A DNA stretch of 64,000 bases, taken from Devosia oryziradicis (GTDB taxonomy: Bacteria > Pseudomonadota > Alphaproteobacteria > Rhizobiales > Devosiaceae). Positions 50,040 to 58,935 of this stretch are shown here, one piece after another (the stretch's first letter is position 1; every line of letters begins with the position of its first letter). Both the position numbers and the translations under genes were made by a program. A model generated the notes under the pieces. The model was not told the origin of the DNA, searched no databases, and saw nothing but the letters and a program-made list of their open reading frames with translations. The DNA lies in NCBI RefSeq assembly GCF_016698645.1, contig NZ_CP068047.1, positions 1,027,001-1,091,000 of the forward strand, read 5' to 3'.

Positions 50040-51323
50040 ATGACTGAACTTCGTAAAGTGGCCATCGTCGGGTCGGCGCGCATCCCGTTTGCCCGCGGCA
50101 ATACCGCCTATGTCGAGGAAACCAACCTTTCCATGCTGGGCACCGTGCTCGGCGGCCTGGCCGACAAATATGGCCTCAAAGGCGAAAAGATCGACGAGGT
50201 GATGGCGGGCGCCGTCATCGGGCATTCGCGCGATTTCAATATTGCGCGCGAAGCAACGCTGGACGCCGGCTTCTCGCCGCGCACGCCGGGCACGACGATG
50301 CAGATCGCCTGCGGCACCAGCCTGCAGGCGGCGCTGACGCTGGCGGCAAAGATCGCCTCGGGCGAGATCGACAGCGGTATCGCTGCCGGTTCGGATACGG
50401 TCAGCGACAGCCCCATCGTCTTCGGCAACAAGTTCCAGCACCGGTTGCTCGATGTGAACAAGGCCAAGACGGGCGGCGAGAAGTTCAAGGCGTTCAAGGG
50501 ATTCTCGTTCGGCGAACTGACGCCGGTGGCGCCCTCGGTCAACGAGCCGCGCACCGGCATGTCGATGGGGCAGCATTGCGAACTGATGGCGCGCGAATGG
50601 GGCATTACCCGCGAGGCGCAGGATGCGCTGGCCGTAGCCAGCCACCGCAACGCGGCCAAGGCCTATGACGAAGGTTTCCATGATGACCTGCTGGTTCAGT
50701 GCGCCGGGCTGGTGCGCGACAACAATGTCCGCGCCGATGCCAACATGGAAAAGATGGCGACGCTCAAGCCCGCCTTCGACAAGAGCTCGGGCCATGGCAC
50801 GCTGACGGCCGGCAATTCGACGCCGCTGACCGATGGTGCGTCCTCGGTTTTGCTGGCGAGCGAAGACTGGGCCAGGGCGCGGGGCCTGCCCATTCTCGCC
50901 TATCTCACCACAGGCCGCGTCGCCGGTAATGACTTCGCCCATGGCGAGGGCCTGCTGATGGCGCCGACCATCGCCGTCTCGGAAATGCTGGCGCGCAAAG
51001 GCCTGAGCTTCTCGGATATCGATTTTTTCGAGCTGCACGAGGCGTTTGCCGCGCAGGTGCTGTGCACCCTCAAGGCCTGGGAAGACCGTGAATACAACAG
51101 GACGGTGCTGGGCCGCGAGGTGGCGCTGGGGCCGGTCGACCCAACCAAGATCAACGTCAAGGGGTCGAGCCTGGCCTATGGCCATCCGTTTGCCGCGACA
51201 GGTGCGCGCATACTGGGGCTCACGGCCAAGATGCTCTCGACGGAACCGGGAAAACGCGCTCTGCTGAGCGTCTGTACGGCTGGCGGCATGGGTGTCGCGG
51301 CCCTGGTGGAAAGCGCCGCATGA
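50040..51323 (+). CDS. Acetyl-CoA C-acyltransferase (FadI-like thiolase)
   Basis: A 427-residue thiolase that splits 3-ketoacyl-CoA in the last step of beta-oxidation. The acyl-accepting Cys91 is in QIACGTSLQAA; the second-site GHPFAATGARI and the base Cys in SVCTAGGMG are intact. Wording is closer to FadI than FadA (long loop QHCELMAREWGITREAQDALA). It starts one base after the previous stop. With the preceding genes it completes the cycle from fatty acid to acetyl-CoA. Confidence 0.93.
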   Translation: MTELRKVAIVGSARIPFARGNTAYVEETNLSMLGTVLGGLADKYGLKGEKIDEVMAGAVIGHSRDFNIAREATLDAGFSPRTPGTTMQIACGTSLQAALTLAAKIASGEIDSGIAAGSDTVSDSPIVFGNKFQHRLLDVNKAKTGGEKFKAFKGFSFGELTPVAPSVNEPRTGMSMGQHCELMAREWGITREAQDALAVASHRNAAKAYDEGFHDDLLVQCAGLVRDNNVRADANMEKMATLKPAFDKSSGHGTLTAGNSTPLTDGASSVLLASEDWARARGLPILAYLTTGRVAGNDFAHGEGLLMAPTIAVSEMLARKGLSFSDIDFFELHEAFAAQVLCTLKAWEDREYNRTVLGREVALGPVDPTKINVKGSSLAYGHPFAATGARILGLTAKMLSTEPGKRALLSVCTAGGMGVAALVESAA

Positions 51324-51481
51324 ACGAGAACGTCGTCAAATTCCGCCGCCCCGAAAAGAAACCGGAGCCGCCGGTGAAGAAGCCGCGCGGCCCGCTGCCC
51401 GGCTGGGTGCCCTGGGCCGCGCTGGTCGCCATCGCTGTTGCCATTTACGTGGTGCAACAGTCTGGTTGGCTTGGCGGCTAG
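51320..51481 (+). CDS. Small single-pass membrane protein, fad operon
   Basis: A 53-residue product. It begins MNENVVKFRRPEKKPEPPVK (charged, Pro-Lys-rich), then WVPWAALVAIAVAIYVVQQ as one membrane helix (about 29-47), ending WLGG. The ATG overlaps the thiolase stop (ATGA), which strongly suggests it is translated as part of the operon. I do not recognise the family. An N-in orientation is predicted from the positive N-terminus. It could recruit beta-oxidation enzymes to the membrane, but this is speculation. Confidence 0.7.
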   Translation: MNENVVKFRRPEKKPEPPVKKPRGPLPGWVPWAALVAIAVAIYVVQQSGWLGG

Positions 51482-51596
51482 CACGCCATTCTCTCAATCG
51501 TGATCGCATGGAAAAGCTGTTCTGCCCCGACCGGGCAGGGCAGTATGTTAATAATTGCAGCGAGCTTGACGTTTAGGTCAATCTTTTGCTTGTCAG

Positions 51597-51655
51597 TGGA
51601 CGGAATAGCGTAATACCGTCCAGCAATCTTGACCGGATAGGCAAAAATGCCGGTC
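51597..51655 (+). promoter_or_regulatory. Structured leader of oppA
   Basis: The 254-base gap before oppA has two inverted repeats in the likely leader: TGGACGG (51597) with CCGTCCA (51616), and GACCGG (51631) with CCGGTC (51650). Upstream, TTGAC-N6-GTCAA at 51566-51581 is a small palindrome. A role in RNA-level control of the importer is inferred. Confidence 0.45.
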
Positions 51656-51735
51656 ACAGAGCCTTTTGAACTCCGCAGCGGCATGACTGCGGGAACAAGA
51701 CGATTTCAGGACTTCCACAAGGAGATGGGACGACA

Positions 51736-53352
51736 ATGAAACTCACGCAAACCCTGACCGCGGTCGCGACCGCCGGCCTGATGGCCGCACTGATGACCAG
51801 CGCGGCTTCGGCCGTGACGCTGAACGTCATGAACGGTTCCGAGCCCGGCTCGATCGACCCGCACCAGGCTTCCGGCGACTGGGAAGACCGCATCATTGGC
51901 GACTATCTCGAAGGTCTGATGACCGACGATGCCGAGGCCAACCCAATTCCTGGCCAGGCCGAGAGCTACACGATTTCCGACGATGGCCTGGTCTACACGT
52001 TCAAGCTGCGTGATGGCATTCAGTGGTCCGACGGCGTGCCGGTGACCGCAGGCGACTTCGTCTACGCCTTCCAGCGCCTGTTCGATCCCAAGACCGCCTC
52101 CGACTATGCCTACCTCCAGTTCCCGATCAAGAACGGTTCGGAAATCGCCGATGGCAGCGTAACCAACTTCGACGAACTGGGCGTCAAGGCGATCGACGAC
52201 AAGACGCTCGAGATCACCCTTGAAGGCCCGACGCCCTACTTCCTGGGTGCACTGACCCACTACACCGCCTTCCCGGTCCCCAAGCACATCGTCGAGAAGG
52301 TCGGCAATGACTGGACCAAGGTGGAGAACATCGTTTCCAACGGCGCCTATACGCCGGTCGAGTGGGTTCCGGGCAACTACATCAAGCTGGCCAAGTCCGA
52401 GACCTATTGGGATGCCGCCAATGTCCAGATCGACGAAGTGAATCGCTTCGTGCAGGACGACCTGGCCGCGGCCCTGGCGCGTTACCGCGCCGGTGAGTAC
52501 GACATCCTGACCGACATTCCGTCCGACCAGGCCGAATGGATCAAGACCAACCTGCCCGGCCAGGACTATTTCACGCCGTTCCTGGGCGTTTATTACTACG
52601 TGATCAACCAGGAAAAAGAGCCCTTCGACAACGCCGAAGTTCGCAAGGCGCTGTCCATGGCGATCAACCGCGACGTGATTGGTCCGGACGTGCTGGGCAC
52701 CGGCGAAGTGCCGGCCTATGGCTGGGTGCCGCCGGGCACCGGCAACTATGAAGGCGTCGATCTCTACGAACCCGATTGGATCGGCCTCTCCTACGAGGAA
52801 CGCGTTGCCGAAGCCAAGACGATCATGGAAGGCCTGGGCTACACCTCCTCGTCGCCCCTGACGCTGCAGCTCAAGTACAACACCAACGACAACCACCAGC
52901 GCATCGCCGTGGCGATTGCCGCCATGTGGGAGCAGATCGGCGTCAAGGCCGAGCTGTTCAACTCGGAAACCGCCGTGCACTACGACAGCCTCCGTTCAGG
53001 CGACTTCGAGGTCGGCCGTGCCGGCTGGCTGCTCGACTATTCGGACCCATCCAATACGCTCGACCTGCTGCGCCAGGGTGTGGAGCAGGACGGTACGATG
53101 AACTGGGGCAACAACTACGGTCGCTACGCCAATGACGAGTTCGATGCCCTGATGGACAAGGCATCGTCCGAACTCGACCTGGCAGCGCGCGCCGAGATGC
53201 TTGGCCAGGCCGAAGAGATCGCCATGGATGAAACGGCTGCGATCCCGATCTACTGGTACATTGCCCAGAACGTCGTGGCTCCGACCGTTACCGGCTTTGT
53301 CAACAATGCCCGCGACACCCACCGTACCCGCTGGCTGACCAAGTCCGAGTAA
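51736..53352 (+). CDS. oppA: Oligopeptide ABC transporter substrate-binding protein
   Basis: Periplasmic peptide-binding protein of 538 residues. A signal peptide of about 26 residues (LMAALMTSAASA) precedes the mature chain. GSEPGSIDPHQASGDWEDRI and LVYTFKLRDGIQWSDGVPVTAGDFVYAFQRL are the OppA family signature. AAGGAG lies nine bases before the ATG at 51736. First gene of oppABCDF; a hairpin after it probably keeps its expression above that of the permease genes. Confidence 0.94.
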   Translation: MKLTQTLTAVATAGLMAALMTSAASAVTLNVMNGSEPGSIDPHQASGDWEDRIIGDYLEGLMTDDAEANPIPGQAESYTISDDGLVYTFKLRDGIQWSDGVPVTAGDFVYAFQRLFDPKTASDYAYLQFPIKNGSEIADGSVTNFDELGVKAIDDKTLEITLEGPTPYFLGALTHYTAFPVPKHIVEKVGNDWTKVENIVSNGAYTPVEWVPGNYIKLAKSETYWDAANVQIDEVNRFVQDDLAAALARYRAGEYDILTDIPSDQAEWIKTNLPGQDYFTPFLGVYYYVINQEKEPFDNAEVRKALSMAINRDVIGPDVLGTGEVPAYGWVPPGTGNYEGVDLYEPDWIGLSYEERVAEAKTIMEGLGYTSSSPLTLQLKYNTNDNHQRIAVAIAAMWEQIGVKAELFNSETAVHYDSLRSGDFEVGRAGWLLDYSDPSNTLDLLRQGVEQDGTMNWGNNYGRYANDEFDALMDKASSELDLAARAEMLGQAEEIAMDETAAIPIYWYIAQNVVAPTVTGFVNNARDTHRTRWLTKSE

Positions 53353-53369
53353 GCCTCCTGCAATCGCGC

Positions 53370-53407
53370 GGCGTCGCCCCTTGGGAGGGGCGGCGCCGCT
53401 ATTTTAT
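53370..53407 (+). terminator. Partial terminator between oppA and oppB
   Basis: GGCG-T-CGCCCCT (53370-53381) pairs with AGGGGCG-G-CGCC (53386-53397) and ATTTTAT follows after three bases. A leaky terminator here is usual for ABC importer operons, giving more binding protein than permease. Confidence 0.72.
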
Positions 53408-53457
53408 CCACCCGCCGCCCCGACCTTGGCGCGGTGGATGTGAAAGGTCGTAAATCC

Positions 53458-54381
53458 ATGTTTGGATATGTGACGCGGCGCGTGCTGTCGGCCCTTCCGG
53501 TCGCGCTGATCGCCGTTACAGCCTGTTTCTTTATTCTGCGGCTGGCGCCCGGCGGTCCCTTCGACGGTGAACGCGCGCTGCCGCCGACGACGCTGGCCAA
53601 CCTGCGCGCCCACTACAATCTCGACCTGCCGCTGATCCAGCAATATTTCATCTATGTCGGGCGGCTGCTGCAGGGCGATTTCGGCCCGTCGATGGTCTAC
53701 AACGACTTCACCGTCGCCGAGATGCTGTGGATCGGGCTGCCCTTCACGCTGATGCTGGGTTTTTCGGCCTTCATCATCGGCACCATCGTTGGCCTGGTGG
53801 CCGGGGCGCTCAGCGCCGTCAATCAGAACAAGTGGCCAGACTATGTGCTGGTGCTGCTGGTAATGGTGGGCCTGGTGGTCCCCAACTTCCTGATGGCCGC
53901 CATCCTGCAGCTGATTTTCGGTGTCTATCTCGACTGGTTCCCCGCGGGTGGCTGGCAAGCCGGCTCGATCCCCCATCTGGTGCTGCCGATCACGGTGCTG
54001 GTGCTGCCCCATGCCGGGCGCACGGCGCGGCTGATGCGCGGTTCGATGATCGAGGTGCTGGGCACCAACTATGTGCGCACGGCCAGGTCCAAGGGCCTGG
54101 GTACGCGGCTGATCCTGGCCCGGCATGCGATCAAGCCGGCCCTGTTGCCGGTGGTGTCCTACCTCGGACCGGGCCTCAGCTACCTGCTGACCGGGTCGCT
54201 GGTGGTGGAGCAGGTGTTCGCCCTGCCCGGGATCGGCAAGTATTTCATCAGCGCCGCGCTGAACCGCGACTACGGCCTCGTGCTGGGTACCACCATCCTC
54301 TACATGTTCATCATCCTGGCGGTGAACCTGGTGGTCGACATTCTCTATGCCTGGCTCGATCCCAAGGTGAGGTACCGCTGA
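53458..54381 (+). CDS. oppB: Oligopeptide ABC transporter permease OppB
   Basis: A 307-residue membrane subunit with six helices, matching OppB: MFGYVTRRVLSALPVALIAV at the start, a periplasmic loop APGGPFDGERALPPTTLANL, and the ATPase-coupling EAA region NYVRTARSKGLGTRLILARHAIKPALLPV. The ATG at 53458 is chosen by length (E. coli 306); a GTG eight codons upstream is possible. The TGA overlaps the oppC ATG (TGATG). Confidence 0.93.
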   Translation: MFGYVTRRVLSALPVALIAVTACFFILRLAPGGPFDGERALPPTTLANLRAHYNLDLPLIQQYFIYVGRLLQGDFGPSMVYNDFTVAEMLWIGLPFTLMLGFSAFIIGTIVGLVAGALSAVNQNKWPDYVLVLLVMVGLVVPNFLMAAILQLIFGVYLDWFPAGGWQAGSIPHLVLPITVLVLPHAGRTARLMRGSMIEVLGTNYVRTARSKGLGTRLILARHAIKPALLPVVSYLGPGLSYLLTGSLVVEQVFALPGIGKYFISAALNRDYGLVLGTTILYMFIILAVNLVVDILYAWLDPKVRYR

Positions 54382-55301
54382 TGGCCGGCATTACTGGCAA
54401 GGATGCATTGCTCACCGAGTATGCCACCAAGCTCGGAACGCTGGACGCCCCCAAGGGCCGTTCGCTCACGCAGGACGCCATTCGGCGGCTGGCGCGCAAC
54501 AAGGCGGCGGTGGTGTCGATCTTCGTGGTCGGCTTCATCATCCTGTTCGCCTTCGTGGGTCCGTACCTGCTGCCCTGGAGCTACGACAAGATCGACTGGA
54601 GCGGCATCCGCAAGCCACCCAATTTCGAAGCCGGACACTTTGCCGGCACCGACCAGAACGGCCGCGACATGCTGGCCCGCATCATGCAGGGCACGCAGAT
54701 GAGCCTGATCGTGGCCGCGGTGGCCACGTTGGTCTCGGTCATCATCGGCGTCTGCTACGGCGCCATTGCCGGCTATTTCGGCGGCAAGGTCGATGCGGTC
54801 ATGATGCGCTTCGTCGACATCATGTATGCGCTGCCCTACATCCTGTTCGTGATCATCCTGGTGGTGATCTTCGGGCGCAATCCGGTGCTGCTCTTCGTGG
54901 GCATCGGGTGCCTCGAATGGCTGACCATGGCGCGTATCGTGCGTGGCCAGACCATGTCGATCAAGGAGCGCGAGTTCGTCGAGGCAGCCAAGGCCGGCGG
55001 CGCCAAGCCCTGGACCATCATCTTCCGCCATATCGTGCCCAACCTGACCGGGCCGGTGGTGATCTACGCGACGCTCACCATCCCCGAGATCATCCTCACC
55101 GAGAGCTTCCTCTCCTATCTGGGCCTGGGTGTGCAGGAGCCGCAGACTTCGCTGGGCACGCTGATTTCCTTCGGCTCGCCGGTGGCCGAAACGTTGCCCT
55201 GGATGCTGATCGGCCCCGCCGTGGTGCTGGTGAGCCTGCTGCTCTGCCTCACCTATATCGGCGACGGCCTGCGCGATGCCCTCGACCCCAAGGATCGCTG
55301 A
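54381..55301 (+). CDS. oppC: Oligopeptide ABC transporter permease OppC
   Basis: A 306-residue second membrane subunit with six helices. GTDQNGRDMLARIMQGTQMSL is the OppC signature loop and REFVEAAKAGGAKPWTIIFRHIVPN the EAA motif that meets the ATPases; the C-terminal IGDGLRDALDPK is also typical. Coupled to oppB by TGATG; oppD follows one base after the stop. Forms a heterodimeric channel with OppB in the inner membrane. Confidence 0.93.
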   Translation: MAGITGKDALLTEYATKLGTLDAPKGRSLTQDAIRRLARNKAAVVSIFVVGFIILFAFVGPYLLPWSYDKIDWSGIRKPPNFEAGHFAGTDQNGRDMLARIMQGTQMSLIVAAVATLVSVIIGVCYGAIAGYFGGKVDAVMMRFVDIMYALPYILFVIILVVIFGRNPVLLFVGIGCLEWLTMARIVRGQTMSIKEREFVEAAKAGGAKPWTIIFRHIVPNLTGPVVIYATLTIPEIILTESFLSYLGLGVQEPQTSLGTLISFGSPVAETLPWMLIGPAVVLVSLLLCLTYIGDGLRDALDPKDR

Positions 55302-55302
55302 A

Positions 55303-56285
<983 letters not shown>

Positions 56286-56286
<1 letters not shown>

Positions 56287-57305
56287 TGGACCAGACCCCG
56301 ATCAACCTGCTCGAGATCAAGGATCTCAAGAAGACGTTCTCGATTTCGGGTGGCCTGCTGAGCCGCCGGCTGACCCTGACGGCGCTCAGCGACATCAATT
56401 TCACCATCCGCCAGGGCGAGACGCTGGGCATCGTGGGCGAGAGCGGCTGCGGCAAGTCCACGCTGGGCCGCTGCATCCTGCAATTGCTGGCCCCCGACGA
56501 GGGCAAGGTGCTCTGGCTGGGACAGGATCTGACCAAGCTGCCGGCCGAGGAGATGCGCAAGCGCCGGGCGGACCTGCAGATCATCTTCCAGGATCCGCTG
56601 GCCTCGCTCAATCCGCGCATGACGGTGGGTGAGATCATCGCCGATCCCCTCCGCACATTGCGGCCGGAACTGAACAAGGACGAGCGTCGCGCGCGCGTGC
56701 TCAAGATCATGGAAGCGGTGGGGCTGCTGCCCGAGATGATCAACCGCTACCCGCACGAATTTTCGGGCGGGCAGGCGCAGCGCATCGGCATTGCCCGGGC
56801 GCTGATCACCGAGCCCAAGCTGATCGTGTGTGACGAGCCGGTTTCGGCGCTCGACGTGTCCATCCAGGCGCAGATCCTCAATCTTCTGGCCGAGCTCAAG
56901 GACGAGTTCGGACTGACGCTGATCTTCATCTCGCACAATCTGAGTGTGGTGCGGCATGTGTCGGACCGCATCCTGGTGCTCTATCTCGGTCGCATTGTCG
57001 AACTGGCCAGCGGGGACGAGATCTATGAAGATCCCAAGCACCCCTATACGCGGGCACTGCTGACGGCCGTGCCGGTCCCCGACCCGCGCCTGGCGCGGCA
57101 ACGCAATATCGATGCGCTGCGAGGGGAAATCCCCTCGCCGATCAACCCGCCATCGGGCTGCACCTTCCGAACGCGCTGCCGCTTCGCAAAGCCGTTCTGT
57201 GCCGAGACGCGCCCGCCGCTCGAGCGGCTCGAGAATGGTCGGCTGGTAGCCTGCCACCGCTGGCGCGAAATCGAAGTGCCGGAAGATGCGGTGCTGGGGG
57301 TGTAG
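56286..57305 (+). CDS. oppF: Oligopeptide ABC transporter ATP-binding protein OppF
   Basis: A 339-residue second ATPase: Walker A GESGCGKST, Q-loop IFQDPLASLNPRM, signature FSGGQAQRIG, Walker B LIVCDEPVSALD, and switch His in ISHNLSVV. The same C-terminal cysteine pattern (GCTFRTRCRFAKPFCAE...CHRW) is present. Last gene of the operon; a hairpin follows. The operon oppABCDF is complete. Confidence 0.94.
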
Positions 57306-57314
57306 AGGCAAGCA

Positions 57315-57336
57315 GGCCCGCTTCGGGCGGGCCCTT
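57315..57336 (+). terminator. Terminator after oppF
   Basis: GGCCCGC (57315-57321) pairs with GCGGGCC (57327-57333) around TTCGG and CTTCT follows. It lies ten bases after the oppF stop. The U-tract is weak. Confidence 0.6.
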
Positions 57337-57365
57337 CTGCTCCCGCAAATGGGCAATACAGGGAC

Positions 57366-57866
57366 TTAGCCTGCCTTCGACTGGCCTTCGCGACGGTCCT
57401 TGCTGCCGACGTCAACCGTTCTGCGGCGGCGGTCGGGGCCGTTATAGGCGGCCGCCTCGATAAAGCCGCGCGGATTGGCCTCGATGCTGACGAGGCGGGT
57501 CTGGAGATGGCTGGCGGCGAAGGGCTTGCGCAGGAATTCGGTGACCCCGGCATCGCGGGCGTCGGCAATGCGTTTGGCGTCGGGCGCCGCGCTCATCATG
57601 ATGACGGGCGTGAGACGGTTCTGGCAGTCGGTCATGGCCCGCAGTTTGCGCGTAAAGGCAACACCGTCCATGCCCTCCAGCGCATCGTCGATAATGATGA
57701 CGTCGAAGGCGCGGCGGCGCACTTCGAGCATGACGCGGCTGGCGTCATAGGCTTCCCTTATATCCTTGCGGCCAAGGCTGCGCAGCATGACCGTGACCAG
57801 GGAGGCCATATTCTGGGAGGAGTCGGCGACCAGGACGCCGCGCTTGGTGATTTCCTCTGTCGCCAT
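57366..57866 (-). CDS. Orphan receiver-domain response regulator
   Basis: A 166-residue protein made of one receiver domain (about 10-130) and a short basic tail (YNGPDRRRRTVDVGSKDRRE). Phosphoacceptor is Asp60 or Asp61 in FDVIIIDDALEGMDG; MMSAAPDA and FLRKPF carry the usual Ser/Thr-like and Lys residues. It lacks an output domain. No kinase is adjacent; its role is unknown. It resembles small receiver proteins common in Hyphomicrobiales. Confidence 0.85.
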   Translation of the reverse strand: MATEEITKRGVLVADSSQNMASLVTVMLRSLGRKDIREAYDASRVMLEVRRRAFDVIIIDDALEGMDGVAFTRKLRAMTDCQNRLTPVIMMSAAPDAKRIADARDAGVTEFLRKPFAASHLQTRLVSIEANPRGFIEAAAYNGPDRRRRTVDVGSKDRREGQSKAG

Positions 57867-57997
57867 GACGATATGCTGTATTGCCAGTTTCCGTGCTTGG
57901 CATAGTAGTGCGGTTTTGCCTACGAGCCGTTAATGGACGACTTGCAATGCGGTGGGGGAAAGCGCGGCGCCGGGTCAAAAAGCCTGGTTCTCCTGCG

Positions 57998-58026
57998 TTG
58001 ACAGGGCGGGTCAACTTCCCTATGTA
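57998..58026 (+). promoter_or_regulatory. Sigma-70 promoter of rpmJ
   Basis: TTGACA (57998-58003) and TATGTA (58021-58026) are exactly 17 bases apart. Transcription would start near 58033, giving a leader of about 50 bases. This is the clearest housekeeping promoter in the window. Confidence 0.8.
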
Positions 58027-58082
58027 TGCGCCCAAGTTTCCGGGCGCGCAGGCGCCCATTTTGTTTGACTGAGGATAGACCG

Positions 58083-58208
58083 ATGAAGATCCGCAACTCG
58101 CTGAAGGCGCTGATGACTCGCCACCGCGCGAACAAGCTCGTCCGCCGTCGCGGCCGGGTTTACATCATCAACAAGGTGGACAAGCGCTACAAGGCCCGCC
58201 AGGGCTAA
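58083..58208 (+). CDS. rpmJ: 50S ribosomal protein L36
   Basis: A 41-residue basic protein, [20 protein letters not shown] and then [21 protein letters not shown], matching bL36 of alphaproteobacteria. It has no cysteines, so this is the zinc-free form of L36 that is usual in this group. GAGGA lies seven bases before the ATG. A strong promoter precedes it and a strong terminator follows, so it is a single-gene transcript. Confidence 0.95.
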   Translation: MKIRNSLKALMTRHRANKLVRRRGRVYIINKVDKRYKARQG

Positions 58209-58234
58209 GCGATTAACGCCTGCGACATTGACTC

Positions 58235-58262
58235 AAGCCCGCGAAAGCGGGCTTTTGTTTTT
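58235..58262 (+). terminator. Terminator after rpmJ
   Basis: AAGCCCGC-GAAA-GCGGGCTT (58235-58254) is a perfect 8-bp stem with a GAAA loop, followed by TTGTTTTT. It is a textbook rho-independent terminator. Confidence 0.92.
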
Positions 58263-58422
58263 CTCCTAGTCACGCGTTGACGGAGACAGAACGGATGCGG
58301 CGCTCGCAGACCAGTTTGGCCCATCCTGCGGCGCAGCGGCCTTAACCATCCGAGCGTAGCCGGGGCGGAAGAGCTTGATAATACAGGGAAATTGAGCAAC
58401 GTTGCGCGCCGCTGAGTGAGAG

Positions 58423-58833
58423 GTGCAGGCTTTGCTCAAGGCCCGAACGCTAACGGTCGAGATCGCTCGGCCGCCCGATGATGTCTACCAATTCCTGGTC
58501 AACCCCGCCAACCTGGCCGGCTGGACCCTGGTGCAGAACGGGCGTCCCCATCCCGAGGCAGGGCCACATAGCTGGGCCTATGATGGCCCCCGAGGCACGG
58601 TATTGGTGCATTTCACCGCGCCCAATCCATTCCTGGTGCTGGATTATCGCATGCAGGTGGGGCCGCAGGTGATCCACGCCGCCTTTGTCCGGATCATCCG
58701 CAATGGCGCCGGGTCGGTCTTGACGCATACGTCGGTGCAACAGCCGCTGGTCTCCGACGAAATGTTCGCCTCGGAGGAAGAGTGGATGCTGTCCGATCTG
58801 ATGGTGCTCAAGACGCTGCTCGAGGGCAAGTAG
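58423..58833 (+). CDS. SRPBCC family protein
   Basis: A 136-residue START-like protein: LTVEIARPPDDVYQFLVNPANLAGW opens the fold as in polyketide cyclase/dehydrase proteins, and the final helix is EEEWMLSDLMVLKTLLEG. No membrane segment. The GTG at 58423 is taken as start but has no well-placed Shine-Dalgarno; it gives the full first strand. Ligand and role are unknown. It ends near a bidirectional terminator shared with pyruvate kinase. Confidence 0.78.
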   Translation: MQALLKARTLTVEIARPPDDVYQFLVNPANLAGWTLVQNGRPHPEAGPHSWAYDGPRGTVLVHFTAPNPFLVLDYRMQVGPQVIHAAFVRIIRNGAGSVLTHTSVQQPLVSDEMFASEEEWMLSDLMVLKTLLEGK

Positions 58834-58888
58834 CCCGCGCCGGACAGCGGGCCTCGCGTAAGTCTCGTCTAACGCGCTCCGGATGCAA

Positions 58889-58912
58889 AAAGGCCCGCTT
58901 GCGCGGGCCTTT
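58889..58912. terminator. Bidirectional terminator
   Basis: AAAGGCCCGC-TTGC-GCGGGCCTTT is a perfect 10-bp stem with A/T ends, giving a U-run in both directions. It serves the convergent SRPBCC and pyruvate kinase genes. Confidence 0.88.
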
Positions 58913-58935
58913 GGTTTTCGTCGCTGCGACCAGGC

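Noticed and set aside
53434..53457. An earlier GTG start for oppB
   Set aside because: It adds eight residues without similarity; the ATG at 53458 gives the normal OppB N-terminus and length.
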